Source of the DNA: Elysia chlorotica
Taxonomy: Eukaryota; Mollusca; Gastropoda; Plakobranchidae
Assembly (NCBI GenBank): GCA_003991915.1
Contig: RQTK01000072.1
Span: forward strand, 397,326-461,325
Length of the DNA stretch: 64,000 bases
Direction: 5' to 3'
The translations under genes and the position numbers were made by a program. Positions 56,718-64,000 of this stretch are shown one piece after another (position 1 is the stretch's first letter; each line of letters starts with the position of its first letter). The notes under the pieces are model-generated. The model had not been told where the DNA came from and did not search any database. It worked only from the letters and a program-made list of their open reading frames with translations.

Positions 56718-58831
56718 GGTGATGGGGAATGGAACCAGGCACATTTCCGTTAGAAGACTCGTGTTCGATTCTTGCCCCCTCCCCTTCCCCTCTTCAACAT
56801 AAAACCTAAGGTAAAGAAAAGAAAAAGGCCATTGGAAAAATGGACTACCGAAATGAATAATAGAAGAGATATAAGAATGCGAGAGAGACAGAGAAAAATG
56901 TAGACCAAAAGAACGAGAGACGTGATATATTTGCAGACTCTGTGATCATCGTCTCCATCAATAATTTAGCGCAAAAACGCCTCACATATTTTTGTGGTTG
57001 GGAACTCAGAAGGGAAAATTTTGACCTGTCCAAGACGACCACCTGTCCAAGACGACCAGGATCTTCAGTGGTCGTCTTAGACAAGTTTGACTGTACACAA
57101 ATCCCATTTTAAGTAATATCGTGACCTAATCTTATCAACCGCCAAACCCCATAATATTGTGACCTAATTTTACCATTCCAAGAAATTGCAGTGTCAATGA
57201 TATCATGATTTTACCCCTACCCAGGAAACTGAGATCCGGCAAAGATCACCCCGAGTCTGGCGCCGGCGGAACCAGCGTTCCGCCACCAGATGGCCCGGGC
57301 CGGCACGGCAAGCTTTCTGGTTGGTCCCAGGGCGGGAGGGACAGCGGGCACTACAACACAGCCTCGGACCCAGGACCGGTGCTCTCCAAACGGCAGCTTG
57401 AGTATCCAGCCCAGCCCGCTCCGCCCACCAAGCCCAGCAAGGCCGCCCAGCCCGCCGAGTTCACCCAGCCCGACCACTACGACTACCCCGAAGACTCAAG
57501 GCGGGACTCTGGAGTGTACGACATCCCAACAGACTTTCAGGAAGAGCTTCCCTACCAGCATATTGGTCCACCTAGCACAGGTAGTGGGTTTGGGCCCTTT
57601 CCAGATACTGTAGACAATACATTGTACAATTATATTCATTTCACCTGCCAGCTGTGCCATCATTATTTGTACGACCAGCACAGATAGTGGGGTTCGTACA
57701 TTCCCGTCAATACTTATAGCCAATACATTGTGCAATGCTATTTATTTCCCCTGCCAACATATTGTTCTACCCAGAATAGGTAGTGAGGTTTGTACACTTT
57801 CTTCTATACCAATGGCCAATATATTGTGTAATGCTATATATTTTCCCTACCAACATATTGTTCCGCTCCGCACTGTGATAGGTTGTGAAATTTCGACCCT
57901 TTCCCCGATACTTAAAGCCAATACATTGTACAATGCTATCAATCTCCTCTACCAACATATTGGCCCGCCCAGAACAGATAGCGAGGTTTGTACACTTTCT
58001 TCGATACTTATACCTCTACAGCTGTGAAAAGCATACCTTAGATTTTTCTACACATTGTGCAATGCGATCCATTGTCCCTAACAACACATTGGTCGGACGG
58101 ACATAGTTTCGCCCAACACAGGAGATGGGGTTTGTACAATCTTCGACACTCTTCGATACCGTAATTGAGAGCTTCCCTCCCCAACCTCAGGGGGGCGCGG
58201 TGGTCCAGGGGTAGAACATCGGCTTTCGACGCAAAAGGTCCCGAGTTCGATTCCTGGCTGTTGCGTTCCCTTCTGGTTGGGTCGGTGTCAGTATAATGTG
58301 ATCGGCTGGACAGGAGTCATGGTATCCCCGCCCTGTCTCGTGTGTGGCAGCACATAAAATTGTCAGACGTCCGTCTTGGGGCCCGTTCACAATATAGCCT
58401 ACATAGTGCTGCTGTTGGACGTTAAACCAACCAACCAACCAACCAACCCCAACCTCAGATTCATAACTCGTTACTTGACATTTTCTAAAAAGAATACTTT
58501 TGATATAAAATAACAACGTTATGACTTTAAGCTTAAAGATTTAAATCAAACAATATGACGATTTAACACAATCATTACTTTCAAAAGTTTCAATATAAGG
58601 AAACAAATCAAGACTCTAAGCTTGAAAATTTAGTACAAGCAATCCAACGATTTGCTACACACCATGCTTGCAGTGTAAACAACCGTATTAAGACTCTAAG
58701 CTTTCAGATTTATTTAACCGATGCTGATGAAACTGCTGATGAGTTTTGAAGAACTTCCTTGTCTTGTTTGTCCACCAGCTACTGATGACACTGGGGGATA
58801 CTACATCAGTCTGGACGGTGACCAGATTTAG
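48727..58831 (+). CDS. MEGF/SCARF-like transmembrane receptor, 7 exons
   Basis: Exons: 48727-48805, 50792-50965, 53337-53489, 54333-54476, 55814-55916, 57225-57580, 58779-58831. All junctions are GT-AG, phases 1, 1, 1, 1, 2, 1, giving 353 aa. Residues 1-18 are a signal peptide. Residues about 27-183 are three Cys-rich EGF-like modules, one per exon. Residues about 190-214 (GALVGGIVAAVVAAVGVAAV) are one membrane helix followed by RRK. The tail is Pro/Gly-rich with tyrosines in YDYP, VYDIP and YYISL contexts. It is a plausible phagocytic or adhesion receptor of the Draper/MEGF10/SCARF type but far shorter than those. The ligand is unknown. No recognised orthologue; the family assignment rests on Cys spacing and topology. 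Confidence 0.8.
48983..49097. repeat. (GA)n microsatellite
   Basis: Interrupted GA/GATA tract in receptor intron 1. Confidence 0.95.
49880..50067 (+). mobile_element. PIF/Harbinger-like transposase N-terminal remnant
   Basis: YLRMSYTTYEELKNLVLPHI followed by ISAEETLLVALRRVLC follows the pattern near the start of Harbinger/HARBI1 transposases (RMS..TFEELL..V.P.I ... I..EERLA..LR.L). The frame then stops, and no catalytic DDE region was seen. Located in receptor intron 1. Confidence 0.5.
50075..50540 (-). mobile_element. Possible second ORF of the same Harbinger-like element
   Basis: On the opposite strand, DQFVIFQMDVLLALQRQKL and a Pro/Ser/Gln linker precede MQYHEFHRLRFAPHELYKT, with several stops. 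Harbinger elements carry a divergent Myb/MADF-type gene whose C-terminus has a similar short helix. The assignment is tentative. Confidence 0.3.
50792..50965 (+). CDS. Receptor exon 2, EGF-like module 1
   Basis: PCASGTYGPGCSQRCSPGC then KGADDPCDPNTGHCTLGCEL and GFRGQQC: eight cysteines with laminin/MEGF-type spacing. Acceptor TTTCTTTCCAG, donor A|GTAAGT, phase 1. Confidence 0.82.
51070..51321 (+). repeat. Full-length SINE in receptor intron 2
   Basis: Preceded by a G run. Head GTAGCCCTGGGGTAGAACAT, core TTGTTGGGTCGGTGTCAG, body CCGCCCTGTCTCGTGTGG, tail GGGCGTTAAACCTACCC. Confidence 0.75.
51685..52090 (-). repeat. Two decayed tRNA-headed repeats
   Basis: Read in reverse, 51685-51845 and 51960-52090 each contain a box-B-like element (GTTCGATCTCC; GCTTGAGCTC) and a GTCAGTATAATG-like segment. 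Both are strongly diverged. Confidence 0.4.
52112..52850 (-). mobile_element. hAT-like (ZMYM1/DUF4371-type) transposase remnant
   Basis: Minus-strand peptides in order are YWRNALHRVIAVISLLSQRG, GSPNN, NFMGF, ELITKFDPFLHERIKQHGN, and further on a SAREMFEVKSFFTAIGAFST to LVEELVHFQRYLKEV piece. The first set follows the conserved Lxx.ikFLaeRgLafRG ... NNGNFLgllELlakfDpvL..H block of ZMYM1-like proteins. Several stops and frame changes show decay. Located in receptor intron 2, antisense to it. Confidence 0.65.
53239..53278. repeat. (GT)n microsatellite
   Basis: About 18 GT units, 60 bp before receptor exon 3. Confidence 0.97.
53337..53489 (+). CDS. Receptor exon 3, EGF-like module 2
   Basis: EEPCGPGCSLWCNPGC, KGPDDPCDSMTGYCMTGC, DPGFIGLRC. 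Closely related to module 1 (shared PCGPGC, GCKGxDDPCD and GxC order), so it probably arose by exon duplication. Phase 1 at both ends. It has one fewer loop residue set (PCGPGC instead of PCASGTYGPGC). Confidence 0.8.
53534..53632 (-). repeat. SINE head fragment
   Basis: Reverse head only: plus strand CCAACCAGTAGGGAACGCAA, GATTCGAACTCGGGACC, CCTGGACCACCGC. Begins 45 bp after exon 3. Confidence 0.75.
54333..54476 (+). CDS. Receptor exon 4, EGF-like module 3
   Basis: TCPTGVYGDKCRDRCNENC, AGDQHACHHVTCVCDLGC, EAGYTGSMCQS. Phase 1 at both ends, donor CAG|GTGAGT. Its 3' half and the following intron bases are repeated about ten times downstream. Without splicing at 54476 the frame runs on to a TGA at 54698. 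Confidence 0.8.
54477..55500. repeat. Tandem array of exon 4 3' half plus donor, intron 4
   Basis: About ten units of roughly 100-120 bp. Each contains CCTGTCATCA, TTTGTGACCTTGGATGTGAG, GGTTACACGGG, then TATGTGTCAACCAG and GTGAGTCACGTGACTGTCTG. Donor-equivalent positions are near 54590, 54689, 54785, 54900, 54996, 55150, 55260, 55375 and 55470. Later units have decayed donors or frames. A two-unit segment near 54757-54960 recurs near 55230-55435, showing higher-order duplication. One N lies at 55066. Confidence 0.9.
55814..55916 (+). CDS. Receptor exon 5, transmembrane helix
   Basis: ASGDDSSGLNVGALVGGIVA then AVVAAVGVAAVIVWR: about 24 small hydrophobic residues ending in WRRK. Phase 1 in, phase 2 out (CG|GTAGGT), which joins G AAA CTG AGA at 57225. 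Confidence 0.8.
56169..57093. mobile_element. Pogo/Tigger-like non-autonomous DNA transposon
   Basis: Ends CAGTCAAACCTGCTCAAGCG and, inverted, GTCTTAGACAAGTTTGACTG, each flanked by TA (target-site duplication). Sub-terminal repeats of GACGACCACCTGTCCAAGAC type occur at both ends. No transposase frame. The centre holds two (GA)n tracts (56545-56582, 56645-56714), each followed by the same AAAGGGGTGATGGGGAATGG sequence. Located in receptor intron 5. Confidence 0.75.
57225..57580 (+). CDS. Receptor exon 6, cytoplasmic tail
   Basis: About 118 residues: basic start (KLRSGKDHPESG), Pro/Ala-rich middle (QPAPPTKPSKAAQPAEF), then QPDHYDYPEDSRRDSGVYDI and ELPYQHIGPPST. YDYP and VYDIP are possible SH2-ligand tyrosines. 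GC content is much higher than in the introns. Donor CACAG|GTAGTG, phase 1. Confidence 0.78.
57560..58110. repeat. Tandem array of exon 6 end plus donor, intron 6
   Basis: Four to five degenerate units of about 90-110 bp with CCAACATATTG, TCCGCCCAGCACAG-like sequence, GGTAGTGAGGTTTGTACAC, CCAATACATTGTGCAATGC and ATTTCCCCTGCC. Unit 1 is the real exon 6 end and donor at 57580. Later donor equivalents (for example AATAG|GTAGTGAGG near 57780) persist. Confidence 0.85.
58190..58448 (+). repeat. Full-length tRNA-derived SINE, best copy
   Basis: GGGGCGCGGTGGTCCAGGGG (box A) and GGTCCCGAGTTCGATTCC (box B, about 58237), core GGTTGGGTCGGTGTCAGT, body CCGCCCTGTCTCGTGTGTGG, CAGACGTCCGTCTTGGGGCC, tail GTTAAACCAACC with (CCAA)n. 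It serves as the reference for the family in this window. Located in receptor intron 6. Confidence 0.85.
58779..58831 (+). CDS. Receptor exon 7, C-terminus and stop
   Basis: ATDDTGGYYISLDGDQI then TAG at 58829-58831. Acceptor TTTGTCCACCAG. The stop is followed at once by GTAAGG, giving TTAG|GTAAGG, a strong donor, so an intron in the 3' UTR is likely. Confidence 0.75.
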
Positions 58832-59489
58832 GTAAGGCTATTTTTAGACATGTGACTTTGTTTTCAAATACTATGCATGGATAGATAAACCATATACATC
58901 CCAAAATAGTTGATAAGTGCGGTGAATTTTTCGGAGAAGACTCTAATACATGTATAATGAACTTTTGATATTAACTTAAAATATGTATTATTTGTTGTGC
59001 TTATTTTGTCTCTTATGTTTCATATTGTTGTATTTATTTCTTTTTATTCAAAATGTGCTTTTATTAATTCATTTAATTTCTTTATAAAAAAAAATAATAT
59101 ATTAATATTAATTAATTAATTTATTTACATTGCTTTCTTCTACATCCAGAGATGGACAGATGTCATTTTTGATTAAAAAAAAACAAAAAAACAAACGCAA
59201 TATCCCAACAATAACAACAACAGAACCAACAGCAACGACGAAAACAAAAACAATAAAAACAACAGCAAAGACAACAAACAATAACAACAACCACCAAAAA
59301 AAAAACCAAACAACAACAGCAGCAGCAGTAACAGCGACAACAAGATCTAGTGCAGTTGTTGCCTCAAACTACCCTTCACTCAGTACGCTGAACCGAACCC
59401 TGGGATGTTTATAGTTAATTTGAGTTTCCATGTATATGCAGACATGGCGTGGTCTTGTCGCATAAAACACCACTATGTATTATGTACGA

Positions 59490-59524
59490 ATGATAGAGAT
59501 AGATAGACAGATAGATAGATAGAT

Positions 59525-59581
<57 letters not shown>

Positions 59582-59620
59582 GAGAAAGAGAGAGAGAGAA
59601 TGGCAGAGAGAAAAAGAGAG
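59490..59620. repeat. (GATA)n and (GA)n tract
   Basis: GATA units then interrupted GA, ending where the 766-bp block begins. Confidence 0.95.
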
Positions 59621-60385
59621 GGAAGTAACGAGATATGTAGACATAGACAGATAGTCAGATAGACAGTTAGACAGACAGATAGATAGACAAACTGTTAGAC
59701 AGGCAGATGTGTGTTAGACAAGGTGGTCCAATACCAGAGCGTTCGGTTTCTATTCGGGAGTTTACGGATTCGATCCTTGTTCAGGCCGCCATGTTTCCTA
59801 CTTTAATAATAATATATATTATATTAATATATAATGGTATAATATATGGGAAAAAGCAGTGATATTCTATTTGTAGACTAGATAGGCTAAGCAACGACCA
59901 TGAGACACACAATAATCTTCTGCCAGTGGAGATAAGACTTATTCTCAGATCTACTTTGTCGGTGAACTTAATTTGCCTTTTGTTTGCTGTTATTGTTGTT
60001 TTTGTGTATGCATTATTTGGCATAAATCTACCCACAAAAATGGCATAATTGTGTGGGGACAGGTTTCTTACTCTATCCAGTAGACAGATATCTCGAACAG
60101 TGCAGTGCGCTGGAGGGGCATTAGCCCGTCTAACTTATTAGGTCACTTTTATAATGTTATTGCCCAAGTCCCGGATGTTCCGCCCTTGTGTCTCGTCGCC
60201 GTACAGAGCTCAGCTCGAGTGCCTAGGAGACATTGATTCTATCAGATATCTATGGGACGCTGTACAGTTCGTTACAAAGTGGATGACATGACGTTTAAAA
60301 TGTTTTCCCTTAAAAAAAAAAGCCCTGCGCATGTGGGTCAGTTTTATGCATAATTGAGAGATTGTAGATAATTTTGTTTTAAACT
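59620..60385. repeat. 766-bp block, copy 1
   Basis: Identical as far as compared to 62885-63650, at an offset of 3,265 bp. Starts GGGAAGTAACGAGATATG, ends TTTTGTTTTAAACT. Contains a tRNA-like piece (GTGGTCCAATACCAGAGCG, GGATTCGATCC). Confidence 0.93.
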
Positions 60386-61906
60386 GAATGTTGCAGCAAG
60401 TTTATGATAGCGTGCTTTAGCATTGGTGCAAAGGTGTGTTTTTTTACATCTCTCTCACCAATAAAAAAGAGTTTGAATAATACCCGGTTGTCCTTTTTCA
60501 AACTTGTTGCCATTAAAGTCTGAAATTTTCCTTCTCTTTTTGTTAAAAATCTTAATTATACAATGCGTACGAACTAGCTGCGCATAATAAAAACTTGCAA
60601 TGAACTCTCTAAACATGTCTTTCAGTTGGTTGCTTACACTTACAGACTGACGCTCTATATAAACCAGATTAAAAAAAAATTTTTTAGCCATTTTTCTAAA
60701 TATTTCCATTTTTAAAGCATGAGTTTTAATATAGGAAAAAAAAAAAGCTAAAGTTGAAAAATGTTAATAAGCTGAAATGTATTTGTATATGGAAATTTGT
60801 TTAGTAGGCCTGGTAGTACTAAAACTGTTTGCTGTCCTTAAGGAGCGTAATGATCTATTGGTACTTTATAGTATTAGTGATATTCAATTTCAGGGTCGAG
60901 GATGTTCAGTGTTGCCAATATTCTCAAAGTCGGCGGTTCTAGTTCAACAATTCACAATATTTTATTGTACGATCATTTTTCAGTGGAGGCTTATATTTCT
61001 AATTACTGTACCGAGGGACTTGCTAAAAATGCAGCTCTGAATTATTTGTACTTGTCAATATGGTCGTAAATAGGCTACTTCTAGGGTATATTAAAACAAG
61101 CCCGGTACATGCCGTCACGGTGCTGCCAAATTGCATTTATTCTAGAAATTGAAATAAAATTATTTCTTATGATTTGTTTATGTGTTTATTTTATTATTAG
61201 TTTTATAAGTTGTTTATGTGTCTATGTTGCATAAAATTTAAAAGAAAATTGTGATTTACGCAAAAAAAAAAAAAGGAAAAAAAAGGTCCGGCACTTTGAA
61301 AAATTATTAGAGGGTACGCAACACAGATTAAAGTCTAAAAATAGGCATTCAATTTTTGCCTTACTTTGACTCAGGAAAAAAAATTGCCGTACCGAGACCA
61401 ACATGTATGCTAGCAAAAGAGATCTGCAGAAAGTTACCATAATACAATAGAGAGGAGATCAAATTAGTAGCATCTTAATCTATTAAATGAACCTTAAAAA
61501 ATCCATACACAGGGATACGTTTATCCAGACCTCTAACGTTGCGAGCTTGGAGAAAGAGCGAAAGTATGAACATAGTGACGCACTTGAGTAGATTGGCTCT
61601 GCATTTTCCGTTAAGTAGAGAACTTTTAAATATTGTCAGTCTTAAAACTACAGTATAGGAGAGTAATTGACAAACATGTGCAGAATACACAGAGATGACG
61701 CAGCTTACGTCTCGTCGTAAGACTTCTTATTCTTATAGTGTTACGACGATACGTAAGTACAACGGTTGTATAGATCTTGGACAAAGGGATGTTTTTTTCA
61801 AGAAGGAAAAAAAAAACTTCAGTTAATCGCGTAGTATTAATGTTATAGCAGCGATGAACCTTCTACCCTAGATATGTTTGTCCAGTCGAAACCACTTGAG
61901 AAACGG

Positions 61907-62105
61907 AGGCGATTTAGCCGAGTGGTAGAGCGCGCGCCTTCAAATCAGAAGTCCCAGGTTCAGTGCCATGAGTAGGCTGCCTTGGTTCTTGCAAGCTGGT
62001 TCGGTGTCAGGATAATGTGACAGGCGGAGAGAAAACTTTATATTGTGTGGGAGAATGTACACTTGTCAGACTCAAGTTATGGGACCGGTCGACGTATAGG
62101 GCGCC
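61907..62105 (+). repeat. tRNA-headed SINE, decayed
   Basis: GGCGATTTAGCCGAGTGGTA and TCCCAGGTTCAGTGCC are tRNA-like A and B boxes. The body GGTTCGGTGTCAGGATAATG, TTGTCAGACTC and GGGACCGGTCGAC follows the main SINE with heavy divergence. Confidence 0.55.
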
Positions 62106-62715
62106 ATTAGGAAACCGAGAAACGTTACACAAAGAGTGGGATAACTTGCCTTCATGATGACAATAAAAAATTAGGCCGTCTCTTTAATATATAATTATGA
62201 TTGTACAACACATTTAATATTTCCTCAGGAATATAATTATATCATTAAGCACTTTAGTTTCTACAATTCAACCCTTTCGAAATACACGAAGCCAGCGTAT
62301 ACCACAACCGAGCCCCGTGGTCATGAGATTCTCTGATTGCTCATTGGCTCCGTAATTCTAGGATAGATTTTTGATTGGACGGCAATGCAGATTGCCTTGC
62401 CTGTCGTCTTGGTTTTCGGTATGGGTCCCGTCATCGCAAAGTCTATAATTTAAGTTTTCTTAAGAGGTCTCGGCTGAAGAGAGAACGTGAAGAGCCCACT
62501 TGATGTCACAACATAGGTCCAGTTAGTTCCTAGATCTAGTGTTTCTGTCTAACTTCAATACATCCTCCTACTGACAAGTGTTCTTTTGGGCGGTAACGAA
62601 CAAGATAAATTGGTATTATGTATGTTGCAATGATATGTATGAAGAAACACTAATAACTTAATTCAGACCCCGGATTACAGGATATTTCTTTGAGACATAG
62701 GAGGCGTTTATTTTG

Positions 62716-62747
<32 letters not shown>

Positions 62748-62884
62748 TAGTGTGTGTGAGAGAGAGGGAGAGAGAGAGAGGCTCTGTATGAAGAAACACT
62801 AATAACTTAATTCAGACCCCGGATTACAGGATATTTCTTTGAGATCTAGGAGGTGTTTATTTAGGAGAGAGAGAGAGAGAGAGA

Positions 62885-63650
62885 GGGAAGTAACGAGATA
62901 TGTAGACATAGACAGATAGTCAGATAGACAGTTAGACAGACAGATAGATAGACAAACTGTTAGACAGGCAGATGTGTGTTAGACAAGGTGGTCCAATACC
63001 AGAGCGTTCGGTTTCTATTCGGGAGTTTACGGATTCGATCCTTGTTCAGGCCGCCATGTTTCCTACTTTAATAATAATATATATTATATTAATATATAAT
63101 GGTATAATATATGGGAAAAAGCAGTGATATTCTATTTGTAGACTAGATAGGCTAAGCAACGACCATGAGACACACAATAATCTTCTGCCAGTGGAGATAA
63201 GACTTATTCTCAGATCTACTTTGTCGGTGAACTTAATTTGCCTTTTGTTTGCTGTTATTGTTGTTTTTGTGTATGCATTATTTGGCATAAATCTACCCAC
63301 AAAAATGGCATAATTGTGTGGGGACAGGTTTCTTACTCTATCCAGTAGACAGATATCTCGAACAGTGCAGTGCGCTGGAGGGGCATTAGCCCGTCTAACT
63401 TATTAGGTCACTTTTATAATGTTATTGCCCAAGTCCCGGATGTTCCGCCCTTGTGTCTCGTCGCCGTACAGAGCTCAGCTCGAGTGCCTAGGAGACATTG
63501 ATTCTATCAGATATCTATGGGACGCTGTACAGTTCGTTACAAAGTGGATGACATGACGTTTAAAATGTTTTCCCTTAAAAAAAAAAGCCCTGCGCATGTG
63601 GGTCAGTTTTATGCATAATTGAGAGATTGTAGATAATTTTGTTTTAAACT
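62885..63650. repeat. 766-bp block, copy 2
   Basis: Second copy of 59620-60385. Both its edges lie in GA-rich tracts (left 62865-62884, right 63651 onward), as does the left edge of copy 1. Confidence 0.93.
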
Positions 63651-63658
63651 AGAGAGAA

Positions 63659-63737
<79 letters not shown>

Positions 63738-63803
63738 AAGACAGAGAGAGAAAGAGAGAGAGAAAGACAGAGAGAGAGAAAGAAGGAGAGAGACAGAGAG
63801 ATA
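63651..63803. repeat. (GA)n microsatellite
   Basis: About 150 bp of interrupted GA. The Ser/Leu-rich frames across it are artefacts. Confidence 0.97.
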
Positions 63804-64000
63804 GACTCTCTCCTGCAAAGAAAATTAAGTCCACTAACGGTCACATCAAAAACATACACGCCTAGAATTGAAACCGTAGTGCCAAGCCGTCTCACGTCTA
63901 GTAGTTTCAACATGTCGGTATTAATGATGTTACTGCGGATGTATTGGTCAATGCCACGGACCTTTGGACCGCTTTCTTGTGTCAAGTTTACCAAACTGGA

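Larger units (their letters stand above)
58832..64000. other. 3' flank of receptor gene, no gene recognised
   Basis: Holds a CAA/ACA-rich stretch (59170-59340), GA/GATA tracts, the duplicated 766-bp block, an 87-bp pair (62636-62722, 62785-62871) and an old tRNA-headed repeat (61907-62105). No convincing exon was seen in 60400-61900 or 62100-62630. Confidence 0.55.

Noticed and set aside
59108-59414. Thr/Asn/Lys-rich and Val/Phe-rich frames
   Set aside because: They come from a CAA/ACA-rich low-complexity stretch in the 3' flank.

Overview
This is animal nuclear DNA: intron-rich genes with GT-AG junctions, many (GA)n and (GATA)n tracts, and tRNA-headed SINEs. I infer a lophotrochozoan, most likely a gastropod mollusc, from overall gene and repeat character. 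No marker in the window proves the taxon. A 56-base N gap (47251-47306) and one isolated N (55066) show that it is an assembly. I saw no prokaryotic features, CRISPR arrays, rRNA genes or viral-type elements.

Layout. (1) 1269-24041, minus strand: the 5' portion of the nuclear-basket nucleoporin gene TPR. I traced 31 distinct coding exons, about 1,083 codons in continuous phase from the ATG; the 3' exons lie beyond the left edge. Two exons (6 and 7) occur twice in an exact tandem copy. (2) 24042-28529: a divergent intergenic region of about 4.5 kb, full of decayed tRNA-like repeats. (3) 28530-34833, plus strand: GET3/ASNA1, the tail-anchored-protein targeting ATPase, complete in 8 exons (334 aa). 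Its CxxC-bearing exon 7 is present twice, with a truncated third copy and a LINE 3' fragment between them. (4) 38054-42653, minus strand: the mitochondrial ribosomal protein gene MRPS30 (mL65), convergent with GET3, with four exons recognised and one expected internal exon not found. (5) 42654-48726: a repeat-rich gap with a SINE, a duplicated 504-bp block, microsatellites, a foldback element rich in GGCGGCCGCC palindromes, and the N gap. (6) 48727-58831, plus strand: a seven-exon gene for a small single-pass receptor of the MEGF/SCARF type (signal peptide, three Cys-rich EGF-like modules, one membrane helix, tyrosine-bearing tail; 353 aa). I assembled it exon by exon with matching phases. Its introns hold PIF/Harbinger-like and hAT-like transposase remnants and a pogo/Tigger-like TIR element. 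(7) 58832-64000: no gene recognised; (GA)n tracts and a 766-bp block present twice, 3,265 bp apart.

The genes are unrelated housekeeping genes (nuclear pore, ER membrane protein insertion, mitochondrial translation) plus one lineage-type cell-surface receptor; nothing suggests a functional cluster. The most unusual theme is local tandem duplication that crosses exon-intron junctions. In the receptor gene, two separate arrays (introns 4 and 6) repeat the last part of an exon together with its 5' splice site. In TPR a 48-bp array repeats an acceptor site. In TPR and GET3 whole phase-0 exons are duplicated in frame. Some of these may be assembly artefacts from unmerged haplotypes, but the diverged arrays cannot be.
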